Origin: Mimachlamys varia
Taxonomy: Eukaryota > Mollusca > Bivalvia > Pectinida > Pectinidae
Reading direction: 5' to 3'
DNA: 64,000 bases
Assembly (NCBI GenBank): GCA_947623455.1
Contig: OX392532.1
Location: 28,556,792-28,620,791, forward strand
Part shown: piece after piece, positions 46,401-55,444 of the stretch
Layout: each line of letters starts with the position of its first letter
How positions within the stretch are numbered: the first letter of the stretch is position 1
Notes under the pieces: model-generated
Database searches by the model: none
What the model saw: the letters and a program-made list of their open reading frames with translations, nothing else
What the model was told of the DNA's origin: nothing
Translations under genes and position numbers: made by a program

Positions 46401-49400
46401 TATTCTGATTGCAGGTTGATCTGAACAATAAATATGTGTTATGGTCGCCATCTCTGTCTCATTGAGATATTTTGTATCTTCGTGTGATACAAAGATGGAC
46501 GATTTTGAGTATGTTCATTAGTGTGCTTACTTGTTGTGATTGAGAATGATGACTTGACTCAAACTTTGAGAACATGGCATTTACTTGGATTTACATGGTG
46601 GGTGTCGTCGATGAAGCAGAAGACACTTATTCTTCCGGAACACCTGATGCTACAGGGGTCTCCATTTACCTTTCCTTTTTCATATTTTGCTCCTAGTTTA
46701 ATCGATTTTGAGCTTAGATTATGGCGTTTTTGACGCTTCGGTATTCTGGTTTTCTAACGAAGGCATTGCATTATAAATTAAACTAATTACAATTTGTTTT
46801 CGATATAGAAATTTGCCGAAACTGCAATTTCATCAACGGTTATTGTCGTCTTGAGCTACCAGGCAACTGTAACCGATTCATAGAATGCTCAAAGCATGAC
46901 AAGGAGGTGCGAGCATTCGAAAAAGAATGTTCTCATGGTCTCTTCTGGCACCAAGGCAATCTCACCTGCGAACGACCCCTCCGTGTTAAATGTGAATTTG
47001 GTAAGTACAATAACAGTGCAATATAAGAATAGCTTCTTATCGTACACTGATCTACTTATCTACAATCATATTTTGGCAAACTGAATATTATGCTGGAAAA
47101 TGTATCTTTTTAATTGATGTGATGAACTCAATATATCATTACTTGGTACTTTCAGAAAGAGCGATATTTTTTTTATCTTCAAATACACTAATTTCAAAAT
47201 GATATGTTACAGTCAAACCAGAATTGATTTATTTTGCAGACCCTTGTTTGAACCGTGGTGTGTCAAACCACACGTACATAGGCAAATGTCGGGCGTACTG
47301 GAGTTGTAAACGAAGCTATTCCAGCGCCCGATGCTGCGCAAAGGGCTATGGCTACGGACTCCAGGACGGAACGTATGGATGTATACCAATGCCTGATTGC
47401 CAAGATGACGGTCACTGTTTGTCAAAAGAGGAGAAGGCTAACCTTACCATAATCAATGCTAACAAGCCTAAAGGTGAATACAAGAACTGGAAAAAACCTA
47501 TTGCAATTGTTTTCATTTAGTTATTTTTTATCTTTTATATAGTAAATCTCATTGAATTAAAACCGTTTTTCTAAAAACAGGTTAGCATTACAAATAGAAT
47601 CGATATTGAAATATGTTGAAGGTAGCAGAGGCGACAAATAGATAAAGGCTATCTAACACTGTCTTCATATACACCGATATATGCATTTGTATATAATAGT
47701 TTGCGCACTTGTGAAAATACTAAAATACCAGCCACATACGTGAACTATGTTTGGTATCACTGAAGATACTGTTAGATATTTTGTGCATTTTTATAGCAAA
47801 ATTTACCAAGGCATGTGAGCAGTGGTGTTAATGGTAAAATCAGACAGAAATTGATATTTTTCTAATTAGTAAAACATATTACTTTATATAACGAATAGTT
47901 TTGATATTTCACTGGTAAAAATCCTAAAAAATGCCTTGATTTACTTCCCGCGGGCTATACCCCGGTGCGGGTAATACGCAGGAAATTACGGTATACAGTT
48001 TTGCGAAATAAACTGTTATCATGTTTTGCATTTGTTTGGTCCACATGTCTCTTATTTACATGTGAATTGTTTTGAGTTATTACTTAATTAATCAAAGTAA
48101 CCGTTTTTGTGAAAAACCACGATACCTTAAACATACATCGATAACGTATACACAAAATAATTATAAAGAATCATATATTAGACCAAATAAAGGATACAAA
48201 ATACAATTGCCGTTGTCCAATTTCCGTTTTGTTCAGTTTCCAAATAAAATCGCCTATCCTTTTTTTCAGTATGTACCTTGTTGGCTCATCCGACCGATCC
48301 ATTCAAATACATGCGAGGTTCCCACATTCTACCATGCGCCCCCGGGACGCGGTTTGATCAGCAAGAATGCACGTGCATCACAAGTCAGGCAGCACCAATA
48401 TCAAGAGGTATATATACTTTGTAATGTATTTTCTGCATAGGAGATAGTTTTAGTCGCCTTCATTGCTTCATTGATAGTTATTCTGTATCCTTGTATGATA
48501 TGAAGGTGAGCATTTCTGAGTATGCCCAAAGGTGATATCACCCATAGGTCTCACTTTTAGGACATGCCATTTAATTGGATGACACTTATATTAACATTGC
48601 GGATGTCATCGATGAATTGAAATATTGTACTTTTCCGAAACGACGGGTTCTATTTCTTTGGAATTTTTCAGGGATATATGTGTAAATCTTTGTCATTTTC
48701 TATCCCTAGTATAATCGATTTTCATTTCAGATAATGAGTTTGTTGATTGCTTTTTAAATTTCCTATGCACTTATAAATGTATAATTTGATATTTTCAAGT
48801 GTGCGCAAAGGATTTGTACCTGGATTTCGAAGGCTACATGTCAGAAGCGTTCAAGGACAAGTCCGGTCGTGGTAACACCATTCACGACAACAACGTGTGG
48901 ACCGACAACCAGGGCATAGCGAAGTTTAACAAAGACGGTACCATTACACTGTGGAAGTATTCCAACCAGAACATAGGATCCTCTATAGCAATCACCCTCC
49001 GCTTCCTGTCCTATCGCTACCCCTCCCGGTGGCAGACATTGTTGTCTAATTGTGATCAGAAATCCGGCATTGCTGCAATCGATATTACATTAGATACATG
49101 GAAAAGTGTCATCGACTTCAAGATTGAAACTACCCAGAGTCCAGGGAACAAAATATCTCTACCGTACAATGTAAGCCCAGAGGCACACTTCTGGTGTTAA
49201 TGATATATGAATTATAAAGTAATTCGTACATAAGCTTGGTTTTAATTTCAAGCAATGTACTTATAAATTACTTCAAAGTGTTTTGTTGTAATACTAAGTA
49301 ATTGTCTTCAAGCAAGTTGATGTTTCGATATACTAGTAAATAGAACCAAAACGAGACAAAATTGTAATCAGACTACATCCCACTTATTTTGATTAATGTT

Positions 49401-51493
49401 AACGCAAATATTTCTGATTCAATTTGCTTTTAAAATACGAACAAAAAAATTAAAATAAGAAAACTACCCATTTAGCATTTAAGAGCTGGCGCTTTATGTA
49501 TCCGATATGTGTAACTCTAATATTTCTAATAACAGCCCCTCCAGTGGAACAATGTAACTCTCATCTACGACGGAGGAAGTTTCGTCGCCGCTGTGGACGA
49601 TGCATATGAACTTATGTTCATCCAAGGTTTGTCCATTTTAGGTGTTTTTGTTAAATCGAATACGTTGTTATTTATTTGAGTACTGTTAACCAACTTATGT
49701 TGGCGTGCGATTAATTGTCGCGTATTGCGCAATTGATAACGATTCGCGAAAAGTATTCGCAACGAAAAAGTTTCAATCAGAGGTATGCGAACTGTAGAAA
49801 TACGAAATATTTTGGTTAACAGTAATATACAATGGCGGTTAACGGTTGAGATACGTATATGAGATATATACTTAACATAAAAATATCCATTTCACTTGAT
49901 TTAACCTAAATCTGAAATGTACATTAAAAGTCAGTGCGATTTAAATCGTTAATAGTACTAGTATTTCGTTTCGACATACTGTAAAAGAACATACTTTAGC
50001 ATTTATCCAATTCCATCAATTTTCGTTCTGAAACCATAGCGTTAAATTATGATTACGCTAATTAGTACACCTTCTGTATATTGCTTTCTTCAGCAAGTAC
50101 TGTGAGTGCCAATTTATCGTTTTGCTTATCACTTGATATTCGGTTAAGCGCGAAAATTTGAATGCGCTAAAATAAGTACGTTGACAGTACGTATATATCT
50201 TAAATATAATATTATGATAAAATAATAAAATAAAATGATTAATTAAAATATTATATATTTCTTTTATTTTGTTGACTAATTCAAAACGTACCACACCCTA
50301 AAAACGTTCACGTAATGTAGATATTAAGAGTCATACATTTGCAACCACACAGCAATAGAAATCCAGAGATAAGTCGGCGATATCGTAACCTTGAGTGGCA
50401 TAGCTTGATTACTTTGAAAGTTCACTATAATGTAAATTTACGTATATTTATAAATAATGGTTTCTGCATTTATGTCACATGCCAGCCCGAGATTTACGTG
50501 ACAGCGTTGTAGAGTTCTTAGAATTTGTGTGCCATTTCTAAAGAGAAACAGAATAATAAATGTAAATTTGTGCGTTTTTATCGCTGGAAAACGCCCTGTT
50601 TTTCCCTAATCTCTTTTACAATTACAAGCCATAAAGTCAAACAGTATTTGCACTTGTGCTTATACGTTTCAACAATTAAACTACAATTATACCTGATTGT
50701 GAACGAACGACCAAATTGATTTGAGAATTGATGTTTGTTTCATAGACAGCGTTTTTTTCGCTGGAAAATGCCCCATTTTCCCCTAATTTGTTTTACGATT
50801 ACAAGCCATAATCTCAAACAGTATATGCACTTTGTACTAATACGTTTCAACAATTAAACTACCATTATATCTGATTGTGAACGAACGACCAAATTGATTT
50901 GAGAATTGTTGTTTGTTTCGTAAACAGGTGAAATTCCGAGCAAACATCCGCCACTTGTAATAGGAGGATGTTCAGCTAAGACAAGGGAAGGCCTACTTGG
51001 AATGGTGGATGATGTAAGTTTTATAGCCATTTACATTTTTTTTGTTGTTCCATATTTACAATAAAACATTTAAACCATCCTTAAAATGGTTTTCTACCGA
51101 AAACATCTATGTTTTTATATGATGTACTAAGAGTCCCTCTCTCACTGCATGAAAATGCTAGCATAGATATGGTAGTCTTAGTGTTTAGCGGTGGGAGAGG
51201 TGTCCTTGGGTAGCTATTCATGCGCGTATCTAACGTACAATGTATATTAATGTCCTGCATAAGATACATGTATCTATTGATCTAGGTGAACATAAATGCT
51301 ATCAATGATATTCAGATTGTGTATACTTTCACTTTACCTATTCAAAATGGAAGTAATATCTCTGTAAATATAAGTAATGACATTGCTATAATATGTAATT
51401 ATATATATATTTTTTTAATATTTCCAGGTATCGATATACAATGGATGTATACCAGAAGATCTCAAAAATACTTATCTCTTTGCCAGGAAATAA
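31330..51493 (+). CDS. Secreted chitin-binding, laminin-G matrix protein (Pif/BMSP-like)
   Basis: Nine coding exons: 31330-31411, 42319-46266, 46809-47000, 47240-47473, 48270-48407, 48800-49170, 49536-49626, 50928-51013, 51428-51493. Every junction has GT/AG and the phases match (1,1,1,1,1,0,1,0), giving about 1735 residues and a TAA stop. Order: signal peptide (1-25); disordered low-complexity region (28-1343); chitin-binding-like Cys modules (1344-1407, 1408-1485, 1486-1531); laminin-G-like domain (about 1532-1722). This C-terminal layout is that of Pif/BMSP/LamG-type shell matrix proteins, which bind chitin and calcium carbonate outside mantle cells. No von Willebrand A domain is seen, unlike classical Pif. 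Role in shell or another chitinous extracellular matrix is inferred. Exon joining is by eye; alternative isoforms are possible. Confidence 0.8.
31412..32420 (+). repeat. tRNA-like relics in intron 1
   Basis: Three degenerate copies of a tRNA-Pro-like sequence follow each other at about 31581, 31815 and 31992, spaced 234 and 177 bp. The middle copy is best (TTTAGCTCAGTGGTAGAGCG, loop CTAGGAG, B-box GGGTTCGATCCC), but its anticodon stem does not pair. A fourth, Thr-like head lies at 32337-32417 (TTGGTCTAGTGGTA, GCGAGTTCAAGTACC), followed by the SINE-like block TATCCTTGAGCAAAATACTT, then CAGCTGTAAATGAGTA. All look like SINE-derived relics, not functional tRNA genes. Confidence 0.6.
33085..33226 (+). 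mobile_element. 5'-truncated SINE in intron 1
   Basis: Body and tail of the 12-14 kb SINE family without the tRNA head: GGTACAGACCGTAGGTCAGT, TTTTTCTCCGGGTATAACGG, CCTTAAATGACCCTGGCTGT, then an AATAAATAATA tail. 5' truncation is normal for this class. Confidence 0.7.
33290..36560. repeat. 28-bp minisatellite array in intron 1
   Basis: About 115 copies of a 28-bp unit (TAAGGGTTATGTATCGGTAA, then TGAAGAAG) run without interruption. Left-edge units read CGGCAATAAAG and right-edge units decay after 36480. Variant units (GACG, GTAG, GGAGAAG and a 29-bp GAGTTGGGCTTTG type) recur in the same order in larger blocks, showing higher-order duplication (see findings). The unit contains TAAGGGTTA, similar to a telomere repeat, but only once per 28 bp. 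Stops or shifts occur in all frames, so it is not coding. Confidence 0.95.
36561..37750. other. Intron 1, unremarkable part
   Basis: No exon, RNA or transposon recognised. A (CA)n plus C13 run lies at 36829-36848. An imperfect two-copy tandem (period 86 bp) lies at 37013-37180, with shared blocks CAAATGCCAT and AATTATCGTTC. Confidence 0.45.
37752..37827 (-). repeat. tRNA-like sequence (pseudogene or SINE head)
   Basis: Minus strand: GGCGACCAGATAACTCAATT, TGCCGAGCGTCCGTCTAAAG, TTCGGAAAGTCCCGGGTTCG, AATCCCGGTCTGGCTG. It has D, anticodon and T arms; the T stem (CCCGG/CCGGG) is perfect and the anticodon stem has four of five pairs with loop CTAAAGT. The acceptor stem has an A-C mismatch and the implied anticodon AAA is unusual for Phe. 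More likely a SINE head or pseudogene than a working tRNA. Confidence 0.5.
38160..38980 (-). mobile_element. Dispersed repeat split by a TTAA MITE
   Basis: The piece TTACGTCCTATTAA at 38177-38192 continues after the MITE as CAGCCAAGGTAATTTAAGAA, CGGCCTCCAG, which resembles the tail of the SINE at 41216 (TTACGTCCTATTAAGAGC, TAGGGTCATTTAAGGACG). The stretch to about 38980 includes GGGAGGTTGCGGTATG and CCCAGTCACATTATACTGAC, which I recall as repetitive in bivalve genomes. The 127-residue minus-strand frame (38526-38909) lies in this repeat and is not accepted as a gene. Confidence 0.5.
38189..38582. mobile_element. TTAA-flanked MITE, copy 5
   Basis: Begins TTAAAGGCCCAATATACGTA and ends ACGTATATTGGGCCTTTAA, 394 bp with both TTAA. 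Inserted in the repeat above in intron 1. Its interior matches copy 2 in the same orientation (CGAACCGTCTTCTACCTTCG against CGAACTGTCTTTTACCTTCG). Confidence 0.87.
38983..41195. other. Intron 1, mostly unrecognised
   Basis: Apart from the CTGTA MITE at 39621-39850, this part holds an R1 terminal scrap at 40005-40075 and an imperfect tandem pair of period about 132 bp at 40090-40335 (shared ACTTCTGTATA, AACTT/CTC blocks). No exon candidate was found. Confidence 0.4.
39621..39850. mobile_element. CTGTA-ended MITE with CGCG arms
   Basis: Ends CTGTAAAAATGAA / TCGCTTTTACAG, flanked by TA on both sides. Interior motifs CACACGCGAACG and ACACCGCGAACAA link it to the 25041-25258 element. Non-coding. 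Confidence 0.7.
41196..41417 (-). mobile_element. tRNA-derived SINE, full-length
   Basis: Minus-strand copy of the 12-14 kb SINE family: head GACCGCGGTGGCCGAGTGGT, TAATGTGTTCCGACTTTC, CACTAGCCCTCCACCTCTGG, B-box GTTCGAATCCCAC, body GGTACTGATCGTAGGTCGAT, TTTCACCGGGTACTCCGGCT, tail CCTAATAGG-like with AATAAACCAAACC. The 60-residue frame across it is an artefact. Confidence 0.8.
41846..42022. mobile_element. Small foldback repeat before exon 2
   Basis: ATCGTACCTCGTTATCTCGA at one end and TTTGAGATAACGATGTTTCT at the other are inversely related. The interior TTGAGTTATCTGAGTATTCG matches the repeat at 23673-23850. It lies 300 bp upstream of exon 2, within intron 1. Confidence 0.55.
42319..46266 (+). 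CDS. Exon 2: giant low-complexity region
   Basis: Acceptor TTTTTTTACAG precedes 42319 and donor GGAG-GTGAGT follows 46266; phase 1 at both ends. The 3.9-kb open frame has only N-terminal acceptor sequence before its first Met (42375). Segments in order: sequon-rich (residues about 46-290), Gly-Thr-Ser repeat (287-342), acidic DPF stretch (359-395), Pro10 (417-428), a charged helical stretch (433-488), Asn repeat (664-760), several Pro runs, a KRSPRF dibasic site (about 1107) and a Thr-rich end (1191-1298). Almost no Cys (two near residue 400). Without splicing the frame would end at 46316; the phase-matched Cys-module exons downstream favour splicing. Confidence 0.85.
42370..43095 (+). repeat. 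Sequon-dense coding region
   Basis: About 30 N-x-S/T sites in roughly 235 residues, including a run of ENMTMSGNMTMSGNMTMSG units. If the protein is secreted, this part could be very heavily N-glycosylated, in addition to likely O-glycosylation on Ser/Thr. The DNA repeat is ATGACAATGTCAGGAAAT (18 bp). Confidence 0.85.
43096..43262 (+). repeat. 9-residue GTGTSGxxT coding repeat
   Basis: Five to six units of 27 bp (GGTACGGGCACTTCCGG plus variable GAA/GAC/ACA triplets) encode GTGTSGSET, GTGTSGTET, GTGTSGSDT, GTGTSGTDT and GIGTSGTDT. Each unit keeps one acidic residue. Strand-shadow frames of 323, 160 and 72 residues across this repeat are artefacts of its periodicity. Confidence 0.85.
44226..44516 (+). 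repeat. 7-residue NFANTNN coding repeat
   Basis: About 13 units of 21 bp (AACAATTTTGCAAACACAAAT) encode NFANTNN, with KFSNTNN and NIANTNN variants. The last units diverge to NFGNKDI, NFANTNI and NFANTNT. The 21-bp period explains the long open frames seen in the other five frames here. Asn-rich repeats occur in several shell matrix proteins, but the role here is unknown. Confidence 0.9.
46441..46757 (+). mobile_element. R1 retroelement tail in intron 2
   Basis: Plus-strand copy from ATGGTCGCCATCTCTGTCTC through GTCGTCGATGAAGCAGAAGA and CCGGAACACCTGATGC to GACGCTTCGGTATTCTGG. It shows the unoccupied site GAGTATGTTCATTAGTGTG for the 25041 MITE. The 70-residue frame in it is not a gene. Confidence 0.68.
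46809..47000 (+). CDS. Exon 3: chitin-binding-like Cys module 1
   Basis: Residues 1344-1407 with eight Cys; the order CNFINGYCRLELPGNCNRFI, then ECSKH, FEKECSHGLFWHQGNLTC has the aromatic-and-Cys layout of the peritrophin-A/CBM14 fold (a Y/F-x-x-C, then G-L-F-x(5-6)-C motif near the end). Acceptor ATATAG, donor TTTG-GTAAGT, phase 1-1. This is the clearest chitin-binding module of the protein. Confidence 0.85.
47240..47473 (+). CDS. Exon 4: chitin-binding-like Cys module 2
   Basis: Residues 1408-1485 with eight Cys: DPCLNRGVSNHTYIGKCRAY, WSCKRS, RCCAKGYGYGLQDGTYGCIP, DCQDDGHC. The W-S-C and G-x-C spacing resembles CBM14 but the domain is more diverged than module 1. Contains an N-H-T sequon. 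Acceptor TTTTGCAG, donor AAAG-GTGAAT, phase 1-1. Confidence 0.8.
48270..48407 (+). CDS. Exon 5: short Cys module shared with next gene
   Basis: Residues 1486-1531: VCTLLAHPTDPFKYMRGSHI, LPCAPGTRFDQQECTC. Four Cys in the order C-x(20)-C-x(10)-C-x-C with the CAPGTxFxxxxCxC signature. The same signature is found in the second exon of the gene at 63019. Acceptor TTTTTTCAG, donor AGAG-GTATAT, phase 1-1. In this frame only; a larger chance frame in another frame overlaps it and is rejected. Confidence 0.8.
48477..48745 (+). mobile_element. R1 retroelement tail in intron 5
   Basis: Plus-strand diverged copy: TTCTGTATCCTTGTATGATA, GAGTATGCCCAAAGGTG, GATGTCATCGATGAATTG, CTAGTATAATCGATTTTC. Non-coding. 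Confidence 0.55.
48800..49170 (+). CDS. Exon 6: laminin-G-like domain, first part
   Basis: Residues 1532-1655. Starts VCAKDLYLDFEGYMSEAFKD, continues KSGRGNTIHDNNVWTDNQGI, with beta-strand-rich stretches TITLWKYSNQNI, AITLRFLSY and WQTLLSNCDQKSGIAAIDIT. This is the opening of a LamG/concanavalin-like jelly roll as found at the C-terminal end of Pif-type proteins. Acceptor TTTTCAAG, donor CAAT-GTAAGC; phase 1 in, 0 out. Confidence 0.8.
49536..49626 (+). CDS. Exon 7: laminin-G-like domain, middle
   Basis: Residues 1656-1685: PLQWNNVTLIYDGGSFVAAV, DDAYELMFIQ. The W-x-x-V-x-L-x-Y-D-G block is the standard LamG central strand. Contains an N-V-T sequon. Acceptor AATAACAG, donor CAAG-GTTTGT; phase 0 in, 1 out. 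Confidence 0.8.
49683..49822. mobile_element. Short CTGTTAACC MITE in intron 7
   Basis: 140-bp element with perfect 11-bp ends CTGTTAACCAA / TTGGTTAACAG and TA on each side. Interior TTTCAATCAGAGGTATGCGA matches the 25872 element. A related, less clean foldback follows at 49979-50187 (CTGTAAAAG...GTTGACAG). Confidence 0.7.
50571..50926. repeat. 178-bp tandem duplication before exon 8
   Basis: Two copies, period 178 bp: AATTAAACTACAATTATACC and AATTAAACTACCATTATATC, both followed by TGATTGTGAACGAACGACCA. The second copy ends in the exon 8 acceptor GTTTCGTAAACAG; the first ends in an equivalent GTTTCATAGACAG at about 50750. The duplication has thus made a second potential acceptor. Confidence 0.85.
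50928..51013 (+). CDS. Exon 8: laminin-G-like domain, end
   Basis: Residues 1686-1714: GEIPSKHPPLVIGGCSAKTR, EGLLGMVDD. The V-I-G-G-C and G-x-x-G-x-V-D-D/E pattern is the conserved C-terminal part of LamG domains. Acceptor TAAACAG, donor TGAT-GTAAGT; phase 1 in, 0 out. Confidence 0.82.
51428..51493 (+). CDS. Exon 9: C-terminus of the matrix protein
   Basis: Residues 1715-1735: VSIYNGCIPEDLKNTYLFAR, K, then TAA. The V-S-I-Y-N-x-C motif closes the LamG domain, its Cys likely bonding with the one in exon 8. Acceptor ATTTCCAG. A longer chance frame (51286-51516) overlaps in another phase. Confidence 0.82.
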   Translation, partial: VSIYNGCIPEDLKNTYLFARK

Positions 51494-51749
51494 TTCTCCT
51501 ACTGAAACGTAACTAACATAAGCACCTTTTCGCGGGAATCAATAATGGCTTATAAACATTGCTATTGTTTACGTCTTGGGATACAGACTCTTACGCAAAC
51601 CGAAACTGCACATTGACAGTTGGAGCTATATTAAATTGACATGGAAGAGCTGGTGCATAGACGTGCTTTCTGGGTATAGAGCTTAAGGTGAAATGGGGAC
51701 TGTATGACAAAGTTATACTTTGTATACATGAGATATTTCTTGACCAAAC

Positions 51750-51755
51750 AATAAA
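51750..51755 (+). terminator. Candidate polyadenylation signal
   Basis: AATAAA lies 257 bp after the stop codon of the matrix gene, giving a 3' UTR of about 280 nt. Another AATAAA occurs near 52193. Which is used cannot be told. Confidence 0.45.
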
Positions 51756-51759
51756 CATG

Positions 51760-54700
51760 ATGTAACATGGTAATAATGAAAGTTTGGAATGTGTTATGTT
51801 CCCCTGTGCACGAAAAATTTCGAGTAATATCCGAGGAGATAAATGACAGTAACACCTGCCAGAAGTGAAAGTTATATGATCATACACGTGAAAGATATAT
51901 TTCATTAACTCATCTCACAAACTGACAGGTGCTGAGATGGTATCCGTGTGAAATGCAAAATCATGCGGTATCTTACCATGAAATTATATTTACTTTGTAA
52001 ATAAGTTACGTATACCATGTAATTTAAATAATGTTTATTAGAATAATTAAATATTGGATCCCGGTGTATAATAATTCATCCTACCTCTAATTACTACGTC
52101 AGCCAGATGTGCTGATCACGTGACCACTCCACTTATATGCATTCATACAGCATAACGAAATGTGCTTGGAAAGTTTTATATTCCAATAACGAGAATAAAC
52201 ACAAAAATAATAATTTCAGATTTGCATCAAAATCCATTGAAACACAGGATATTGGAATCGTTATTTTAAGTTTTGCAGAAAGAATCAGGTAAAGAAATAG
52301 CAATTCATATGATATTAGATGTTGTTAATCAAACGTTAATTTATATCATTACAATTATCATTTTCATCCTTAGCAGTGTCATTTATACTTGTTCATTTAA
52401 TTTATCAATATAATATATATTTGTTTTTTATAGAATTAAAAATTATTTTTGTTTGATATCTATCCATGTTTAAATGTTTCATCTAAAATTTATACCAGTC
52501 CTGGTGTGCTTATGGTTTTTTTATATCATGATATAGCAGAAATGAAAAATAAGAATAATTGCAAATGTTCTCTTCATAAAAAATACGAATTATTGTTTAT
52601 AGCTATGTCAAATATGCCAAGAACATTTATATTCGACACAAACATACTTTTTTTCAAATTATTTCTACAATTTCTCTCTCTATAATTTTATTTGAAGTAA
52701 GAGGTCAGCATTTCTAACATTAATGAGGAAACTTGTCAAAGACATTTCTTAACTACCATTATCACTTTGAAAATGTTTTAAAAACTTTACTGTAGACGTA
52801 CATATTTCCGCGGTAAATTTATTTTAGCGCTTTTCGCACAGCACGTATTGCGCTAAAAGCTTATTGCGCTAAATGGAGTTTTTTTATTCTACTCATAAAG
52901 TAATTATCACGAATGCGCAAATTTATTATTGCGCTCATATGCAAAAAAATGGCAAGGCACTAAAGTGTGATTGAGCCAAATTAAGAACGATCACGATAGA
53001 TGACAACATCTTTTAATTTCATATCATTCTATAAAAATTGTAATGTTTTAACGTATCATTCTATGACGTATATTATTACGTCACATGTCTTGATATTTGT
53101 CATGTTTGATATTTGAAAACAAATGCTGAATTATGTAAAATGCTTACTGGATTATTTGAAAACAAATTTTCTTATTTTGCAATATTATTATGATGGTAAT
53201 ATGTTAACGAGCGTGAAATTAATTCCATTTCTATATCTGTCAGTCGTGCGACCTGTTTCTACCACAATCTAAGTCAAAAACAGCCGGATGGAACCGCAGA
53301 CTATGATATGCGCAAAAGCTTATCATCTTGTATGTATTTCCGCCTAGTTTTGACGACGCAAACAATCGATGACGTAGTAAACATTCAGGAAGTGACGTTG
53401 TTCCGGTCAATGTTCACAATGTCAGCCCATCAAAATGCGTTCACAGTTTATTCCACCGTGTGGTATAAACATAATGTTATTCAACAGTTGTAATGATTGT
53501 TTGATACAGTTCGTACATACTGGTATATCATAGCATAACCATGCATATTGCGGAAGGGCAGTGATTCTTTTCACGTTATGTATGCTTGTCAAAGCACAAA
53601 ACAATTATTTATTCACATGTCGAATTTTTTTTTTTACTGTAAAATGCATGTTTTAATGTCTTTGTTTGAACCAAAATAAAATGTATCTTTTTGTGTATAG
53701 TTGTTGGTATATTTCTTCTTCAATTGCAGGAAATAATGTGAGAAGTGAGTAACACTGTATCAAATGGGGCTTTATACAATTACATGCATGCATTTCACTT
53801 TTTCCTGGTTGCAATTATAGACCTTGAGTTGAGGAACTTCGTTTGAATCACTGACAATCAATCAGACATATAGGCTTTGAAACTAATATTAACATATATA
53901 TACTATTATGTAACAAGAAAAAAATGAAATAATGCTATTTTTGACAATTTACATATGGTTATATATCTATATCAGACAATCGGGATCTGTAGCGGCAATA
54001 TATTATTGCAATGAATTATTATACAATTTACATATATTCACCTTTCCGTATACTTTTCGCTCAGGTGTCGTTAGAGCGAAAGACATACTTTTTACAGGAA
54101 AAGAAAACCGACCAAAAACAATCTGTTTGGAACATACAAATTTACAGATGGCAGTTTAACATCTCAATTTAAAGTAATTTGAACAAAGTGAAAATAAATC
54201 AATAGCTAGGGATATAGGCATATCTTTTATATTGCCATCCATAGCCAAGGTGACGTCATAAACTAGCAATTAGATTCAATGCGCCTTACTAACCACAAAG
54301 GTTTCTTTGAAACCTATATTTCTACAGTGACAATGCAATGAGAATGCTGATGTAATGCTATAGAACGTTTTGGAAAATAATTTAATACATTTGCATAAAT
54401 GTTCATGTTCAATGAAAAAGTCTGAATTTAAAGTTAAAGCTTTTGATTTCATTGTTAAATCTATGAAATTTAGGTCATCGTTTATCTTCCATTATAAACG
54501 TAAGTTAAATACTCTTGTACATAATTATACATATCTTAGACGTTTCTGGTGTACTGTATTTAGGTATAATAGGTGTGCGATGAATACGGTCATAAATCCT
54601 GTCAATATGTATAGGATCCGTGTGATGTCTTACCTCGTGACCTGGTCACATCACATACACCTACAAATATACATTATTTCATTAACAAAAGCATTGTCAG

Positions 54701-55440
54701 CTTTACCAAACGTTTACAGGATATGTTATATTACACCAACCAATGATACATGTGAAATATCAATAATCTAATACAAGAACACAAAACGTTTATTTAAATC
54801 AACAATATGAACATCCAATATATTGTTTTACTGTTGATGTCAAATGGTCCTTTCCCTATTTCCATGTAACTTTATTGAGCTAATGTTGATTGTATGATAC
54901 CCACGTTTAGTATGTTACATATCACCCACTATGCAAACGTGATGAGAATATACCACAAAAAATATCAGTTTGATCATTTATGATGATTGATGAAAAGTTA
55001 AAATCATGCAACAGGAAATTTCAAAATTAGCATCAGTTTGATCGACATTGACTATTGAGATTGTACTTTAATGGAAACATATGGGGTTCTATTTAAATCA
55101 ATTACTAATATGTCATGCGGCGATCAGTAAGGTTGACTAAGTTCGGGAATGAATTAGAAATGGAGGTCATTTTAGGTTGTAATATATCACTATACCTGGA
55201 AGATAACATTCTGTCATAAGTGAATGGATGAAACGTTTTAGCGCTGTGACTTTGGAAATTTCAAGATGGCTGATGTAATAAAGAGAAAGAGTAAAGTGTT
55301 GTAGAATTGATTTCATTGTTTTGTGACAAAGGAGAATCGTCACGACGTGTTGATGGGAACATTAAATGAATCGAGAAATTTTACTAAGGTGCAAGATGCA
55401 TCTTGCTGATTTTAAAAAAAAATGACATTACACGAATATG
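51760..55440. other. Non-coding, little recognised
   Basis: No supported gene. A CTGTA-type foldback relic with TTTTAGCGC and GCGCTAAA motifs begins at 52790. The 133-residue frame at 54370-54771 has no domain, no upstream or downstream splice context and AT-driven composition, so is not called. Confidence 0.45.
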
Positions 55441-55444
55441 GAAA

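Noticed and set aside
48072..48440. 122-residue plus-strand open frame over exon 5
   Set aside because: It is in a different phase from exon 5 and reads through the intron. The exon 5 frame matches neighbouring phases and shows the conserved Cys module.
54370..54771. 133-residue plus-strand open frame
   Set aside because: AT-rich composition, no domain, no signal peptide, no splice or promoter context. It may be chance; conservation data would be needed to keep it.
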